This document shows positions 19,686 to 27,204 of a stretch of 64,000 bases of DNA, one piece after another. The stretch is from Pseudoalteromonas sp. MSK9-3 (lineage in GTDB: Bacteria > Pseudomonadota > Gammaproteobacteria > Enterobacterales > Alteromonadaceae): positions 104,264 through 168,263 of the forward strand of contig NZ_MIET01000023.1 in NCBI RefSeq assembly GCF_003590335.1. Direction: 5' to 3'. The position numbers and the translations under genes are program-made. Every line of letters starts with the position of its first letter. Position 1 is the stretch's first letter. Below the pieces are notes generated by a model. It was given only the letters and a program-made list of their open reading frames with translations, was not told the DNA's origin and ran no database searches.

Positions 19686-22265
19686 ATGACCTTTAAGCAA
19701 CACATGCTAGCGAGTCTATTGATAACGACGCCGTTGTTCGCCAACGCTAACTTATCACAATCTCAATTAGACTCTTTTACACAAGGCACAAAACTTGTAT
19801 TTGCCGCAGAAGATAATTTTCATAATGGTGCCTCGAGTCTTATTGCATCAATGACTTTGACCAATGAATCGGATATTGCGCTTGGTAAAGGCAAGTCTGA
19901 CTGGCAAATCTATATACACTCTGTGCGTAAAATACACAGTAAGTCTGCAGCAGGGTTTGACATTGAGCACATTAATGGTGATTTACATCGATTTGTTCCC
20001 AATGATAATTTTGCGGGTTTAGCGGTTGGCGAGAGCATCAAAATAGAATTTGAAGCTGCTGTGTGGGTTGCAGCATATAGTGACTTTATGCCTCGCGCAT
20101 TTATGGTGTCACAGCAAAATACCCCAGCTATTTTTGCAAATACAGACACAGAAGATTTTAAGCAATATATTGCGCCATTTGAGCGAGAAAACCAGCTCAG
20201 ACGATATAATGATCCTGTTGATAAAACTCAGTTAGCGTCTGCTGAATTACGCTACGAAAGAAACCTTTCATCAGTGTCGATAACAAAAGAAGATGCGTTA
20301 AAACGTATTATTCCTCAACCGCAAAAAGTAGACTTTAATCGTGGCAGTGCGGTGCTAGATTCAACGTGGGAGTTGCGTTTTGCAGGTCGCTTAACGTCTG
20401 AGGTAGCTGTTTTCAAGGATGATTTAGCCGATTATGGGTTAGAGCTAGAGAGTAAAGCAGACCATATTAAAGCCTCTAAAGCGCCTACCATTTACTTAAA
20501 AGTAGATGAAAGCTTAGCTGACGGTGCAGCTGAAAGTTATCAGCTAGAAATAGATGATGATAAAATCGAGATCGTTGGTAGCGATAACGCTGGCGTATTT
20601 TACGGTATTCAAAGCTTATTAGCGCTCTTCCCTGCAGGCAGCAAAAATACCATCACTGTGCCTAATGTTGAGATTGAAGATACGCCAAGGTTTGTATGGC
20701 GTGGCATGCACTATGACAACGCACGTAATTATCATGGCAAAGATGCACTGTTTAAATTAGTAGAGCAAATGGCACGTTATAAGCTGAACAAGTTTCATTG
20801 GCATTTTTCAGATGATGAAGGTTGGCGTGTTGAGATCCCAGGCTTACCAGAGTTAACTGAAATTGGCGCTCATCGTTGTTTTGACTTAGAGGAGCAGCGA
20901 TGCTTACTCACTCAACTCGGCACTGGTCCGTTCAAATCTGGTTCAGGTAATGGTTATTTATCAAGAGAAGATTTTGTTGAGTTACTTAAGTTTGCCAATG
21001 CCCGTCATATTCAGATCATTCCTGAAATTGAAGGCCCTGGTCACGCGCGTGCTGCAATTAAATCGATGGAAGCTCGTTATAATAAATTAAAAGCACAGGG
21101 TAAACTTGATGAAGCTAAAGCATATTTACTGACAGATCCAAAAGATGAATCAAAATACATCACGGTGCAAAATTACACCGATAATTCATTTAATGTCTGT
21201 TTAGACTCAACGTATGCCTTTATTGAAAAAGTAACTTACGAGCTGCAAGCTATGTATCGAGATGCAGGCACTCGCCTGACTAATTTACACTTTGGTGGTG
21301 ATGAAGTCGGCAGTGGGTCGTGGACAAAATCTCCTGCGTGTGATGCATTGTTTAGCGATGCAAATAACGGCATTGCAGGAGCGGCAGACTTAAAACCTTA
21401 CTTTACGCAAAAAGTGGCGCATATCTTAGCCAAGCGCGGGATCTCTCCTGGGGCTTGGGAAGATGGGTTAATGTACGACCGAGTTAATCCATTCAAACGA
21501 GATGAGTTTCCAAATCAAACTTTTACAGCAAACGTATGGGATAACATTTGGGAATGGGGTGTTGCTGATCGCGCTTACCGTTTAGCTAATGATGGCTATC
21601 AGGTTATTTTGTCACACGGTACACACCTTTATTTTGATCACCCTTATGAAGCTCACCCTGAAGAACGCGGTTATTACTGGGCAACGCGTTTTATCGACAC
21701 CAAAAAAGCATTTAGCTATATGCCAGATGACGTATACGCCAATGCAGACTTTACTCGCACACGAGAGCCGATTGTGAACCTTGAAGCCTTGGTTGGCAGA
21801 GCTATGCCAAAGCTTGAAAAACCAGAAAATATCTTGGGTATGCAAGGTCAATTATGGAGTGAAACCATTCGTACTGAAGAGCAGGTGTTAGCGATGATCT
21901 TCCCACGCATTCTTTCAGTGGCGGAGCGTGCTTGGCATAAAGCGAGTTGGGAAGGTGATAAGATCGCTGCAAAGCCTTTTGCGAAGGATTGGCAGAGTTT
22001 TTCTGCGGCGTTAGCTGTGAAAGAAGTCCCGAAGTTAGTTTCAGCTGGGGTTGATGTGAATTTACCTGTCCCAGGTGCGATTCGAAAAGGTAATACAGTC
22101 TATGCAAATAGTGCATTTCCTTACTTAAGCATCGAATATAGCCTAGATAACGGGACTACTTGGGCAAATTATGCAGATCCGATCAGTGTAAGCAATAACG
22201 CTGCGGTGTTATTAAGAACCCGATTAGATGATAAAAATGCAAGTAGAATCACAGAGTTAAATTAA
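19686..22265 (+). CDS. GH20 beta-N-acetylhexosaminidase (chitobiase type)
   Basis: Secreted or periplasmic enzyme predicted to release GlcNAc from chitin oligosaccharides. The 859 residues start with a signal peptide (cleavage after PLFANA), then a chitobiase-type carbohydrate-binding N-domain (residues about 25-180), a GH20b domain, and the GH20 barrel with KFHWHFSDDEGWRVEIPG and LHFGGDEVG. The catalytic pair is Asp539-Glu540, as in substrate-assisted GH20 enzymes. A C-terminal Ig-like domain closes the protein (IEYSLDNGTTWANYADPI). The shared operator and the adjacent NagP-like transporter place it in N-acetylglucosamine use. A terminator follows. Confidence 0.94.
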   Translation: MTFKQHMLASLLITTPLFANANLSQSQLDSFTQGTKLVFAAEDNFHNGASSLIASMTLTNESDIALGKGKSDWQIYIHSVRKIHSKSAAGFDIEHINGDLHRFVPNDNFAGLAVGESIKIEFEAAVWVAAYSDFMPRAFMVSQQNTPAIFANTDTEDFKQYIAPFERENQLRRYNDPVDKTQLASAELRYERNLSSVSITKEDALKRIIPQPQKVDFNRGSAVLDSTWELRFAGRLTSEVAVFKDDLADYGLELESKADHIKASKAPTIYLKVDESLADGAAESYQLEIDDDKIEIVGSDNAGVFYGIQSLLALFPAGSKNTITVPNVEIEDTPRFVWRGMHYDNARNYHGKDALFKLVEQMARYKLNKFHWHFSDDEGWRVEIPGLPELTEIGAHRCFDLEEQRCLLTQLGTGPFKSGSGNGYLSREDFVELLKFANARHIQIIPEIEGPGHARAAIKSMEARYNKLKAQGKLDEAKAYLLTDPKDESKYITVQNYTDNSFNVCLDSTYAFIEKVTYELQAMYRDAGTRLTNLHFGGDEVGSGSWTKSPACDALFSDANNGIAGAADLKPYFTQKVAHILAKRGISPGAWEDGLMYDRVNPFKRDEFPNQTFTANVWDNIWEWGVADRAYRLANDGYQVILSHGTHLYFDHPYEAHPEERGYYWATRFIDTKKAFSYMPDDVYANADFTRTREPIVNLEALVGRAMPKLEKPENILGMQGQLWSETIRTEEQVLAMIFPRILSVAERAWHKASWEGDKIAAKPFAKDWQSFSAALAVKEVPKLVSAGVDVNLPVPGAIRKGNTVYANSAFPYLSIEYSLDNGTTWANYADPISVSNNAAVLLRTRLDDKNASRITELN

Positions 22266-22280
22266 ATCCAAGCTGGTTTT

Positions 22281-22314
22281 CACTAAAAAAGGACCGCTTG
22301 GTCCTTTTTTAGTG
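22281..22314 (+). terminator. Rho-independent terminator after the hexosaminidase gene
   Basis: A 15-bp perfect inverted repeat with loop GCTT, from CACTAAAAAAGGACC to GGTCCTTTTTTAGTG. The A and T runs make it a terminator in either direction. Confidence 0.88.
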
Positions 22315-22366
22315 AACTGAGTGGTTAAATTCTAGCTAGTCAAAAGTTAAATTTTAACGTAAAGTT

Positions 22367-22386
22367 AAATGTCAGCGCTGTCATTT
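22367..22386 (+). promoter_or_regulatory. Palindromic operator upstream of the NagP-type transporter
   Basis: AAATGTCAGCGCTGTCATTT is a near-perfect palindrome in which only one base pair per half fails to match. It shares AGCGCTGTCATTTTT with the site at 19561-19580. A possible -10 TAAAAT lies at 22400-22405, just downstream, which suits repression. The matched pair implies common control of both genes. Confidence 0.65.
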
Positions 22387-22528
22387 TTCGTGGCAGCCTT
22401 AAAATGCATCAATTTTGGTTGACTGAAATATGGGTGCCTAATAACTATACAGAAAATATTCTGAACTTATTCCTAGATCTGCCACAAGGTAGATCTGTAG
22501 TATATTAATTAGCAACAAGAAGAAACTT

Positions 22529-23830
22529 ATGGAAGCGACAGTGGAAATTGAAGATAAAGTGAAGCAGAGTATCTGGCTCCCTATGGTGCTCGCTGGGTCA
22601 ATGTTTTTTATTCTAGGGTGTATAACCTGGCTTAACGGTGCGATTACCCCATTTTTACAGCAAATGCTTGAATTAACGCCGTTACAGGCTTCTTTCATCA
22701 TTTCCTCTTTTTATATTGCTGTGACTGTCGCAGGTATTCCTTCGGCTATGCTAATTAAGCGTGTAGGTTATAAAAATGGTATGGCGCTTGGCTGTATTGT
22801 AATGGCTGCATCAGCGCTTATGTATATTCCTGCTGCAAAATTGCAAATGATAGAAATCTTTTTGTTCGCGCAGCTGATGATTGGCGTTGGACAAACTATT
22901 TTGCAAACGGCAGTTAACCCATATGTTGTTAAAATGGGCTCAGAAAAGTCAGCTGCAGTGCGTGTATGTATTATGGGGCTGCTGAATAAGTCTGCGGGTG
23001 TAATAGTGCCAATTATCTTTGCGGCGGTTGTGGTAAGTGGTGTAGTAGAGCCTGGTGCACAATTATCTCAAGAACAAAAAGATGCGATGGCAAATAGTTT
23101 GATTATGCCTTACATCGGCGTTGCTGGTCTTATTTTCTTATTTGCTGTTTTTGCTAAAATAGCCCCTCTTCCTGACTTGGTTTTTGAAGAATCAGGCAGT
23201 AATGGTAAAGGCGAATTAAAAGAAGCATTGAGCCACCCTCATTTAGTACTGGGTGTTATTGGTATTGCATTGTATGTTGCGGTTGAAGTTATTGCTGCAG
23301 ATACCATTGGTTCTTATGCATTGCAGCTTGGTATTGCTGATTATTCTGTAATGACCTCTTATACTATGGCATGTATGTTAATTGGTTATGCCATTGGTAT
23401 TGCACTTATTCCACGCTTTATGTCGCAACAAAACGCATTGGTTATGTCGGGTATTGCAGGCATCGTTACTGTATTAGCGGTTGTGATGGGCAGTAACGAG
23501 TCGTTTGCAATTTCGAACATATTACTTGTTCCATTTGGTGGACCTCAATTACCAGATCCGTTATTGTGTATAGCATTACTTGGTTTTGCTAATGCAATGG
23601 TTTGGCCTGCAATTTGGCCACTGGCGCTAAATGGGTTAGGTCGCTTAACTGGCACTGCATCTGGTTTACTTATCATGGGTATTGCCGGTGGTGCGCTAGG
23701 TCCATTATTGATTGGTCTAGGTAATGTCGCAGGCTTAGGCGCACAAGGTGCTTATAGCTTAATGATACCTAGTTACCTATTTATTTTATTCTATGCTCTT
23801 AAAGGTCATAAAATGACGAGCTGGAAATAA
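22529..23830 (+). CDS. nagP: NagP-type sugar MFS transporter (FucP family)
   Basis: Twelve-helix inner-membrane permease of the FucP-like major facilitator group, predicted to import N-acetylglucosamine by proton symport. The 433-residue sequence shows FFILGCITWLNGAITPFLQ in helix 1, VGQTILQTAVNPYVVKMG and FANAMVWPAIWPLALNGLG, which are typical of the FucP/NagP/GluP subgroup. In Shewanella and Alteromonas relatives NagP carries GlcNAc. Substrate here rests on that precedent and on the operator shared with the hexosaminidase gene. No nagA/B/K genes are in the window. Confidence 0.85.
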   Translation: MEATVEIEDKVKQSIWLPMVLAGSMFFILGCITWLNGAITPFLQQMLELTPLQASFIISSFYIAVTVAGIPSAMLIKRVGYKNGMALGCIVMAASALMYIPAAKLQMIEIFLFAQLMIGVGQTILQTAVNPYVVKMGSEKSAAVRVCIMGLLNKSAGVIVPIIFAAVVVSGVVEPGAQLSQEQKDAMANSLIMPYIGVAGLIFLFAVFAKIAPLPDLVFEESGSNGKGELKEALSHPHLVLGVIGIALYVAVEVIAADTIGSYALQLGIADYSVMTSYTMACMLIGYAIGIALIPRFMSQQNALVMSGIAGIVTVLAVVMGSNESFAISNILLVPFGGPQLPDPLLCIALLGFANAMVWPAIWPLALNGLGRLTGTASGLLIMGIAGGALGPLLIGLGNVAGLGAQGAYSLMIPSYLFILFYALKGHKMTSWK

Positions 23831-23868
23831 CTGAATTTCTATCTGTAAATAGAAATAATCCCGTGTGT

Positions 23869-23898
23869 AATGCCACCTTTTAGGTGGCATTTTTTTTG
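23869..23898 (+). terminator. Rho-independent terminator after the sugar transporter
   Basis: Stem AATGCCACCT / AGGTGGCATT (23869-23891) with a three-base loop, then a T-run. A second, weaker inverted repeat, ATTTCTAT/ATAGAAAT, stands just before it at 23835-23856. Confidence 0.87.
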
Positions 23899-24010
23899 AC
23901 AAATATAAAGTAACTATTCAAGTCGGTTTTGCTGAGGCAATGATGGTCTTTCTTTTTAATTAAGACAATTGATTAAATTTCTAGAAAGTGTATTTTTTTA
24001 CATCCTTGCT

Positions 24011-24218
24011 TTATACCAATTACATTAGTTGAAACTAGCCTTTGGGGTAAGCTTTGCGTGTGTAGACTTCTAATGCTATTAATACTTTCAATCAATGTGT
24101 TCTAAGTTAGACCGCCGCTCTCAACAACAGGGTTAAAGGCTTTAAGGTCGCTATTGGCAAGTGTCTGACGCTTACTGTTCAAATGACAGTGAGTTTAGAT
24201 GTATGGAATTGGTGTGAA
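24011..24218. mobile_element. Possible MITE-like element, about 205 bp
   Basis: The left edge TTATACCAATTAC and the right edge, whose reverse complement reads TTCACACCAATTCC, form imperfect terminal inverted repeats around a non-coding segment. TATACCAATT-type ends are common in short non-autonomous repeats of Alteromonadales (general recollection). No target-site duplication could be fixed by eye, and no second copy is in the window, so this is tentative. Confidence 0.3.
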
Positions 24219-24416
24219 AGCTATGGACCCTGAAACCAGTTCAGGGAGACTGTGTGGTTATTTAGGCATGAGACTTATTTAGGCATGAGATTTAGTTAAA
24301 TGGCAGTCACACAGGAACTGTTACTGCCCAGCCTTTGTTAAAGGCTCAGATACCGCTATCAGACGGATCTATCAGAGGGAGCTATTTTTACCCGAAACGA
24401 CTTAAATGAGGCATTA

Positions 24417-24745
24417 AGCTTCTGATGTAGGTCCAGAGCTAGTGCAGCTGCGCTCACCGTTTTTTAATCCTTACATTCTTCACTGTTTTCATTTTTGTCT
24501 TTCTGATCTAGGTAGGAACAAGAGCAACTATATTCACCACTTTCCATCTTTATATTTTCAGTACCATCACTTTGTCTTCCTGATGCAGGTTAGGAACAAG
24601 AGTAACTATGCTCACCACTTTTCATCTTTATATTTTTAGGTTCGTCATTCTTATCTTCGTGATGTAGGTCAGGAACTTGCGTAGCTGCGCCCTCCATCCT
24701 TTTTACTTTTGTCTTCCTGACGAAGGTCAGGATCCAGAGCAATCG
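24417..24745. repeat. Imperfect tandem repeats (period about 76-81 bp) with a hairpin core
   Basis: Five units start near 24417, 24498, 24574, 24653 and 24711; the last spacing is shorter (58 bp). The core reads roughly CTTCCTGATGTAGGTCAGGAAC and is itself an inverted repeat (TCCTGA...TCAGGA), best preserved at 24714-24732. It is followed by an AACTATGCTCACC-like stretch and a T-rich tail. Units 2 and 3 are most alike. The pattern suggests a REP/BIME-type intergenic repeat array and not a gene. Confidence 0.7.
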
Positions 24746-25226
24746 TACTACACTATTTGTTATGCTTATTGATGTAACCATATGACGAATCGGATAAAAA
24801 TAGTGAACGACTGTATTTTGTTTGCTCTTTTCTTAACCTGTTTTAATGCTGTTAAGCTTAAGTGTATTGAAGTATGTGTCCTTCATCGATCTGAGATCTC
24901 AAACCAACGTTTCTGAGCTTTTGTATTTTTAGGGGGAGTTACACGCTTTTTATAAAAAGAAGCAAGGGAGTTAACTAGAACACAAAACTAATAGAGTTTT
25001 TGTTACATAGCTTGTTTGAACCGTTGTGTAGCTTTTCATGAAGCATATTTATACCTGCCCAAGGCATTCATTATAGGGTAAGTTGTAAAAAATAAAGGTA
25101 TGAGAAAATAAAACTAATTACATCAATATTTTGTGATGTTTAATTCGTAGTAATTAAAAGGGATATCATGAAGATTAAGAACAGTATTTAATTTTTATTA
25201 GAGTGAACTCTAATAAAAGGAGAAGA

Positions 25227-25303
25227 TGGGGCGACTGATGGGGCTCGAACCCACGACAACCGGAATCACAATCCAGGGCTCTACCAACTGAGCTACAGCC
25301 GCC
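25227..25303 (-). tRNA. tRNA-His (anticodon GTG)
   Basis: The minus strand gives a full cloverleaf of 77 nt, starting with the extra G-1 typical of tRNA-His. The D-arm is TAGCTCAGTTGGTAGAGC, the anticodon loop TTGTGAT carries GTG, the T-arm contains GGGTTCGAGCCCC, and the acceptor stem ends in an encoded CCA. The sequence is nearly identical in layout to E. coli tRNA-His. An AT-rich inverted repeat at 25193-25218 lies just downstream but lacks a classic T-tract. Confidence 0.97.
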
Positions 25304-25331
25304 ACAACACACCTCGTTTGGTGTGGCGCGC

Positions 25332-25359
25332 ATAATACATAATATTTTGAGTCTTGCAA
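25332..25359 (-). promoter_or_regulatory. Predicted stable-RNA promoter of tRNA-His
   Basis: On the minus strand TTGCAA (25354-25359) and TATTAT (25332-25337) are 16 bases apart. They are followed by a GC-rich discriminator, GCGCGCC, typical of tRNA and rRNA promoters under stringent control. Transcription would begin about 20 nt before the mature tRNA. Confidence 0.65.
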
Positions 25360-25481
25360 AGAGAAAAATGCAATTTTTTCCAAAAAAGGAAAAAACCAAA
25401 AAAGTCATCCCATACAGCAAATATTCATATAGGCTATGTATGATCCAACAAAACTATTATAAGCGCTCTCAAGGAGGCTCT

Positions 25482-26306
25482 ATGGAAACCATCGTCAACT
25501 GGATAAATGAAAACTCTGATGTGTTGTTACACTACGGGATTCAAATTATTCTCGCAGTTATCATTCTATTAATCGGTGTAAAAGTTGCCAAGTTCTGTGC
25601 GGGCCTCACTGAAAAGGCCTTCTCAAAACGTAATATCGACAAAGCCGTTGGTGGCTTTGTAGCCAATATTATTTATGCTTTGGTATTCGCTGCAACCATA
25701 TTGATGGCGCTTTCTCAGGTAGGAATACAAACGACTTCATTTGTTGCTATTTTAGGTGCTGCGGGCTTAGCTGTCGGCCTAGCATTACAAGGCTCACTAT
25801 CGAACTTTGCTTCAGGTGTATTAATCATTATGCTGCGACCGTTTAAATCAGGGGATTTTATTGAGGCCGGCGGTAAATCTGGCAGTGTTGAAAAGATAGA
25901 GATATTCTCAACTGAATTACGTACACCAGATAACAAAGTGATCATCATGCCTAATTCAGCGATTATGTCTGGTGCCATTGTTAATTATTCGAGAGAGAAA
26001 ACACGTCGTATCGATTTAGTCATTGGTGTGAGTTATGAGGCTGATTTAAAACAAGCGAAGCAGGTTCTACAAAATGTATTAGATGCAGAGTCTAGACTAT
26101 TGAAAACCCCCGCATATACCGTAGCCGTATCAGAACTTGCCGATTCAAGTGTTAATTTTGTAGTACGCCCTTGGGTTAATACATCAGATTATTGGCCAAC
26201 GTATTTTAGTTTGGTAGAAAATATTAAACTCGCCCTTGATGATGCGGGTATTGCCATTCCATTTCCGCAAATGGATGTTCATCTTCATAAAGATTCTCAA
26301 CAGTAA
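25482..26306 (+). CDS. mscS: Small-conductance mechanosensitive channel MscS
   Basis: Inner-membrane channel that opens on osmotic down-shock. I start at ATG 25482 because a strong AAGGAGG (25471-25477) stands directly upstream and METIVNWINENSDVLLHYG matches the short MscS N-terminus; longer upstream reading would run into the tRNA promoter. The product is 274 residues, close to E. coli MscS (286). TM3 is clear (GAAGLAVGLALQGSLSNFAS), followed by the beta domain (PFKSGDFIEAGGKSGSVEKI, DNKVIIMPNSAIMSG). The gene is divergent from tRNA-His and 12 nt ahead of the DUF481 gene. Confidence 0.95.
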   Translation: METIVNWINENSDVLLHYGIQIILAVIILLIGVKVAKFCAGLTEKAFSKRNIDKAVGGFVANIIYALVFAATILMALSQVGIQTTSFVAILGAAGLAVGLALQGSLSNFASGVLIIMLRPFKSGDFIEAGGKSGSVEKIEIFSTELRTPDNKVIIMPNSAIMSGAIVNYSREKTRRIDLVIGVSYEADLKQAKQVLQNVLDAESRLLKTPAYTVAVSELADSSVNFVVRPWVNTSDYWPTYFSLVENIKLALDDAGIAIPFPQMDVHLHKDSQQ

Positions 26307-26318
26307 GGTTATTTAGTA

Positions 26319-27095
26319 ATGAAAGTTAAATTGTTATCTATGTGTGTTTGTACGGCCATTGTGACATCGGCACAAGCTGCGGATACAAAAGAGCAAAAAA
26401 CATGGGATGTGACCAGTGAAGTTGGTGCGATTATTACCAGCGGTAACACAGAGACTACGACACTAAAAGGTGGATTGAAGGCGAAGCACCACTTAGAGAA
26501 TTGGCATAACGAATACAAAGTTAATGGCATCTATAAAGAAGATGAAATTGAAAGTGACGGCCGTAAAATAGACAAACGAACAAATGAAAAGTATGGATTG
26601 TCGTTACAAGGTAACTACAAGTTAGGCACTGAAGGCAGTCATTTATTTGTTCTAGGCTCTTATGTGTCAGACTATTTTGGCGCATATCGTAACGAAGCAC
26701 TGGCATCGGTCGGTTACGGTCTTACATTACTTAATAGTGATGACATGAATTTGAGCTTTGAAATTGGTCCGGGTATGAAGTGGTTTGAGTACGGCAGAGA
26801 CACTACAGATGATGAAGGCAATTTGATCGAAGGCCAGTCTGAAAGTGAATTTGTAGGCGTAGCTAAAGCAAATTACGATTGGCAAATTTCAGAGAATGCA
26901 AAGTTTACTCAATTATTTGCGGTAGAAACGGGTAGCACCAATACGAAGAGTATCTCGGAATCTGCGTTGCTAACTAAGATCAATGGTTCTTTACAGATGA
27001 AGGTTGCCTATAACATCATCCACAATTCAGACGTTGATGATAGTAAAGAGAATACCGATACAGAAACGTCATTGACCTTAGTTTATAGCTTTTAA
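26319..27095 (+). CDS. DUF481 (YdiY-like) outer-membrane protein
   Basis: A 258-residue protein with a signal peptide (cleavage after SAQAA) and a beta-barrel-like pattern of alternating hydrophobic residues, ending in the aromatic VYSF typical of outer-membrane proteins. The start of the mature part (TWDVTSEVGAIITSGNTETTTLKGGLKAKH, given here in parts: GAIITSGNTETTTLKGG) is the DUF481 signature of salt-induced outer-membrane proteins. Function of the family is not established. It lies 12 nt after mscS and probably shares its transcript, which hints at an osmotic role. A strong terminator follows. Confidence 0.85.
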   Translation: MKVKLLSMCVCTAIVTSAQAADTKEQKTWDVTSEVGAIITSGNTETTTLKGGLKAKHHLENWHNEYKVNGIYKEDEIESDGRKIDKRTNEKYGLSLQGNYKLGTEGSHLFVLGSYVSDYFGAYRNEALASVGYGLTLLNSDDMNLSFEIGPGMKWFEYGRDTTDDEGNLIEGQSESEFVGVAKANYDWQISENAKFTQLFAVETGSTNTKSISESALLTKINGSLQMKVAYNIIHNSDVDDSKENTDTETSLTLVYSF

Positions 27096-27114
27096 TTATT
27101 ACAATTTCACACAT

Positions 27115-27142
27115 AAATGGGGCCATTGGCCCCATTTTTTTT
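27115..27142 (+). terminator. Rho-independent terminator after the mscS-DUF481 unit
   Basis: Stem AAATGGGGCC / GGCCCCATTT with loop ATT (27115-27137), then Ts. Confidence 0.88.
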
Positions 27143-27204
27143 ATAGTGAAAATACGGTATGATGCGTCGGTTAACTCACGCACTTAATTTATAAGGGTAT
27201 ATTT

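Larger units (their letters stand above)
23899..25192. other. Gene-free interval with repeats
   Basis: About 1.3 kb in which no open frame has a plausible start, ribosome-binding site and coding pattern; short frames here are shadows of repeats. It contains an inverted-repeat-bounded segment (24011-24218), a perfect hairpin CCCTGAA/TTCAGGG (24228-24246), a 17-bp tandem duplication of TTATTTAGGCATGAGA (24258-24290), and the hairpin tandem repeats at 24417-24745. From 24780 to 25190 I see only AT-rich sequence without recognisable features. Confidence 0.7.

Noticed and set aside
24417..24745. CRISPR array
   Set aside because: Units are long, imperfect and variably spaced, without unique spacers or cas genes.
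24442..24781. Short frames of 63-65 residues on both strands
   Set aside because: They simply translate the tandem hairpin repeats; their apparent internal repeats come from the DNA repeats.
25175..25420. 81-residue minus-strand frame
   Set aside because: It reads straight through tRNA-His and its promoter.
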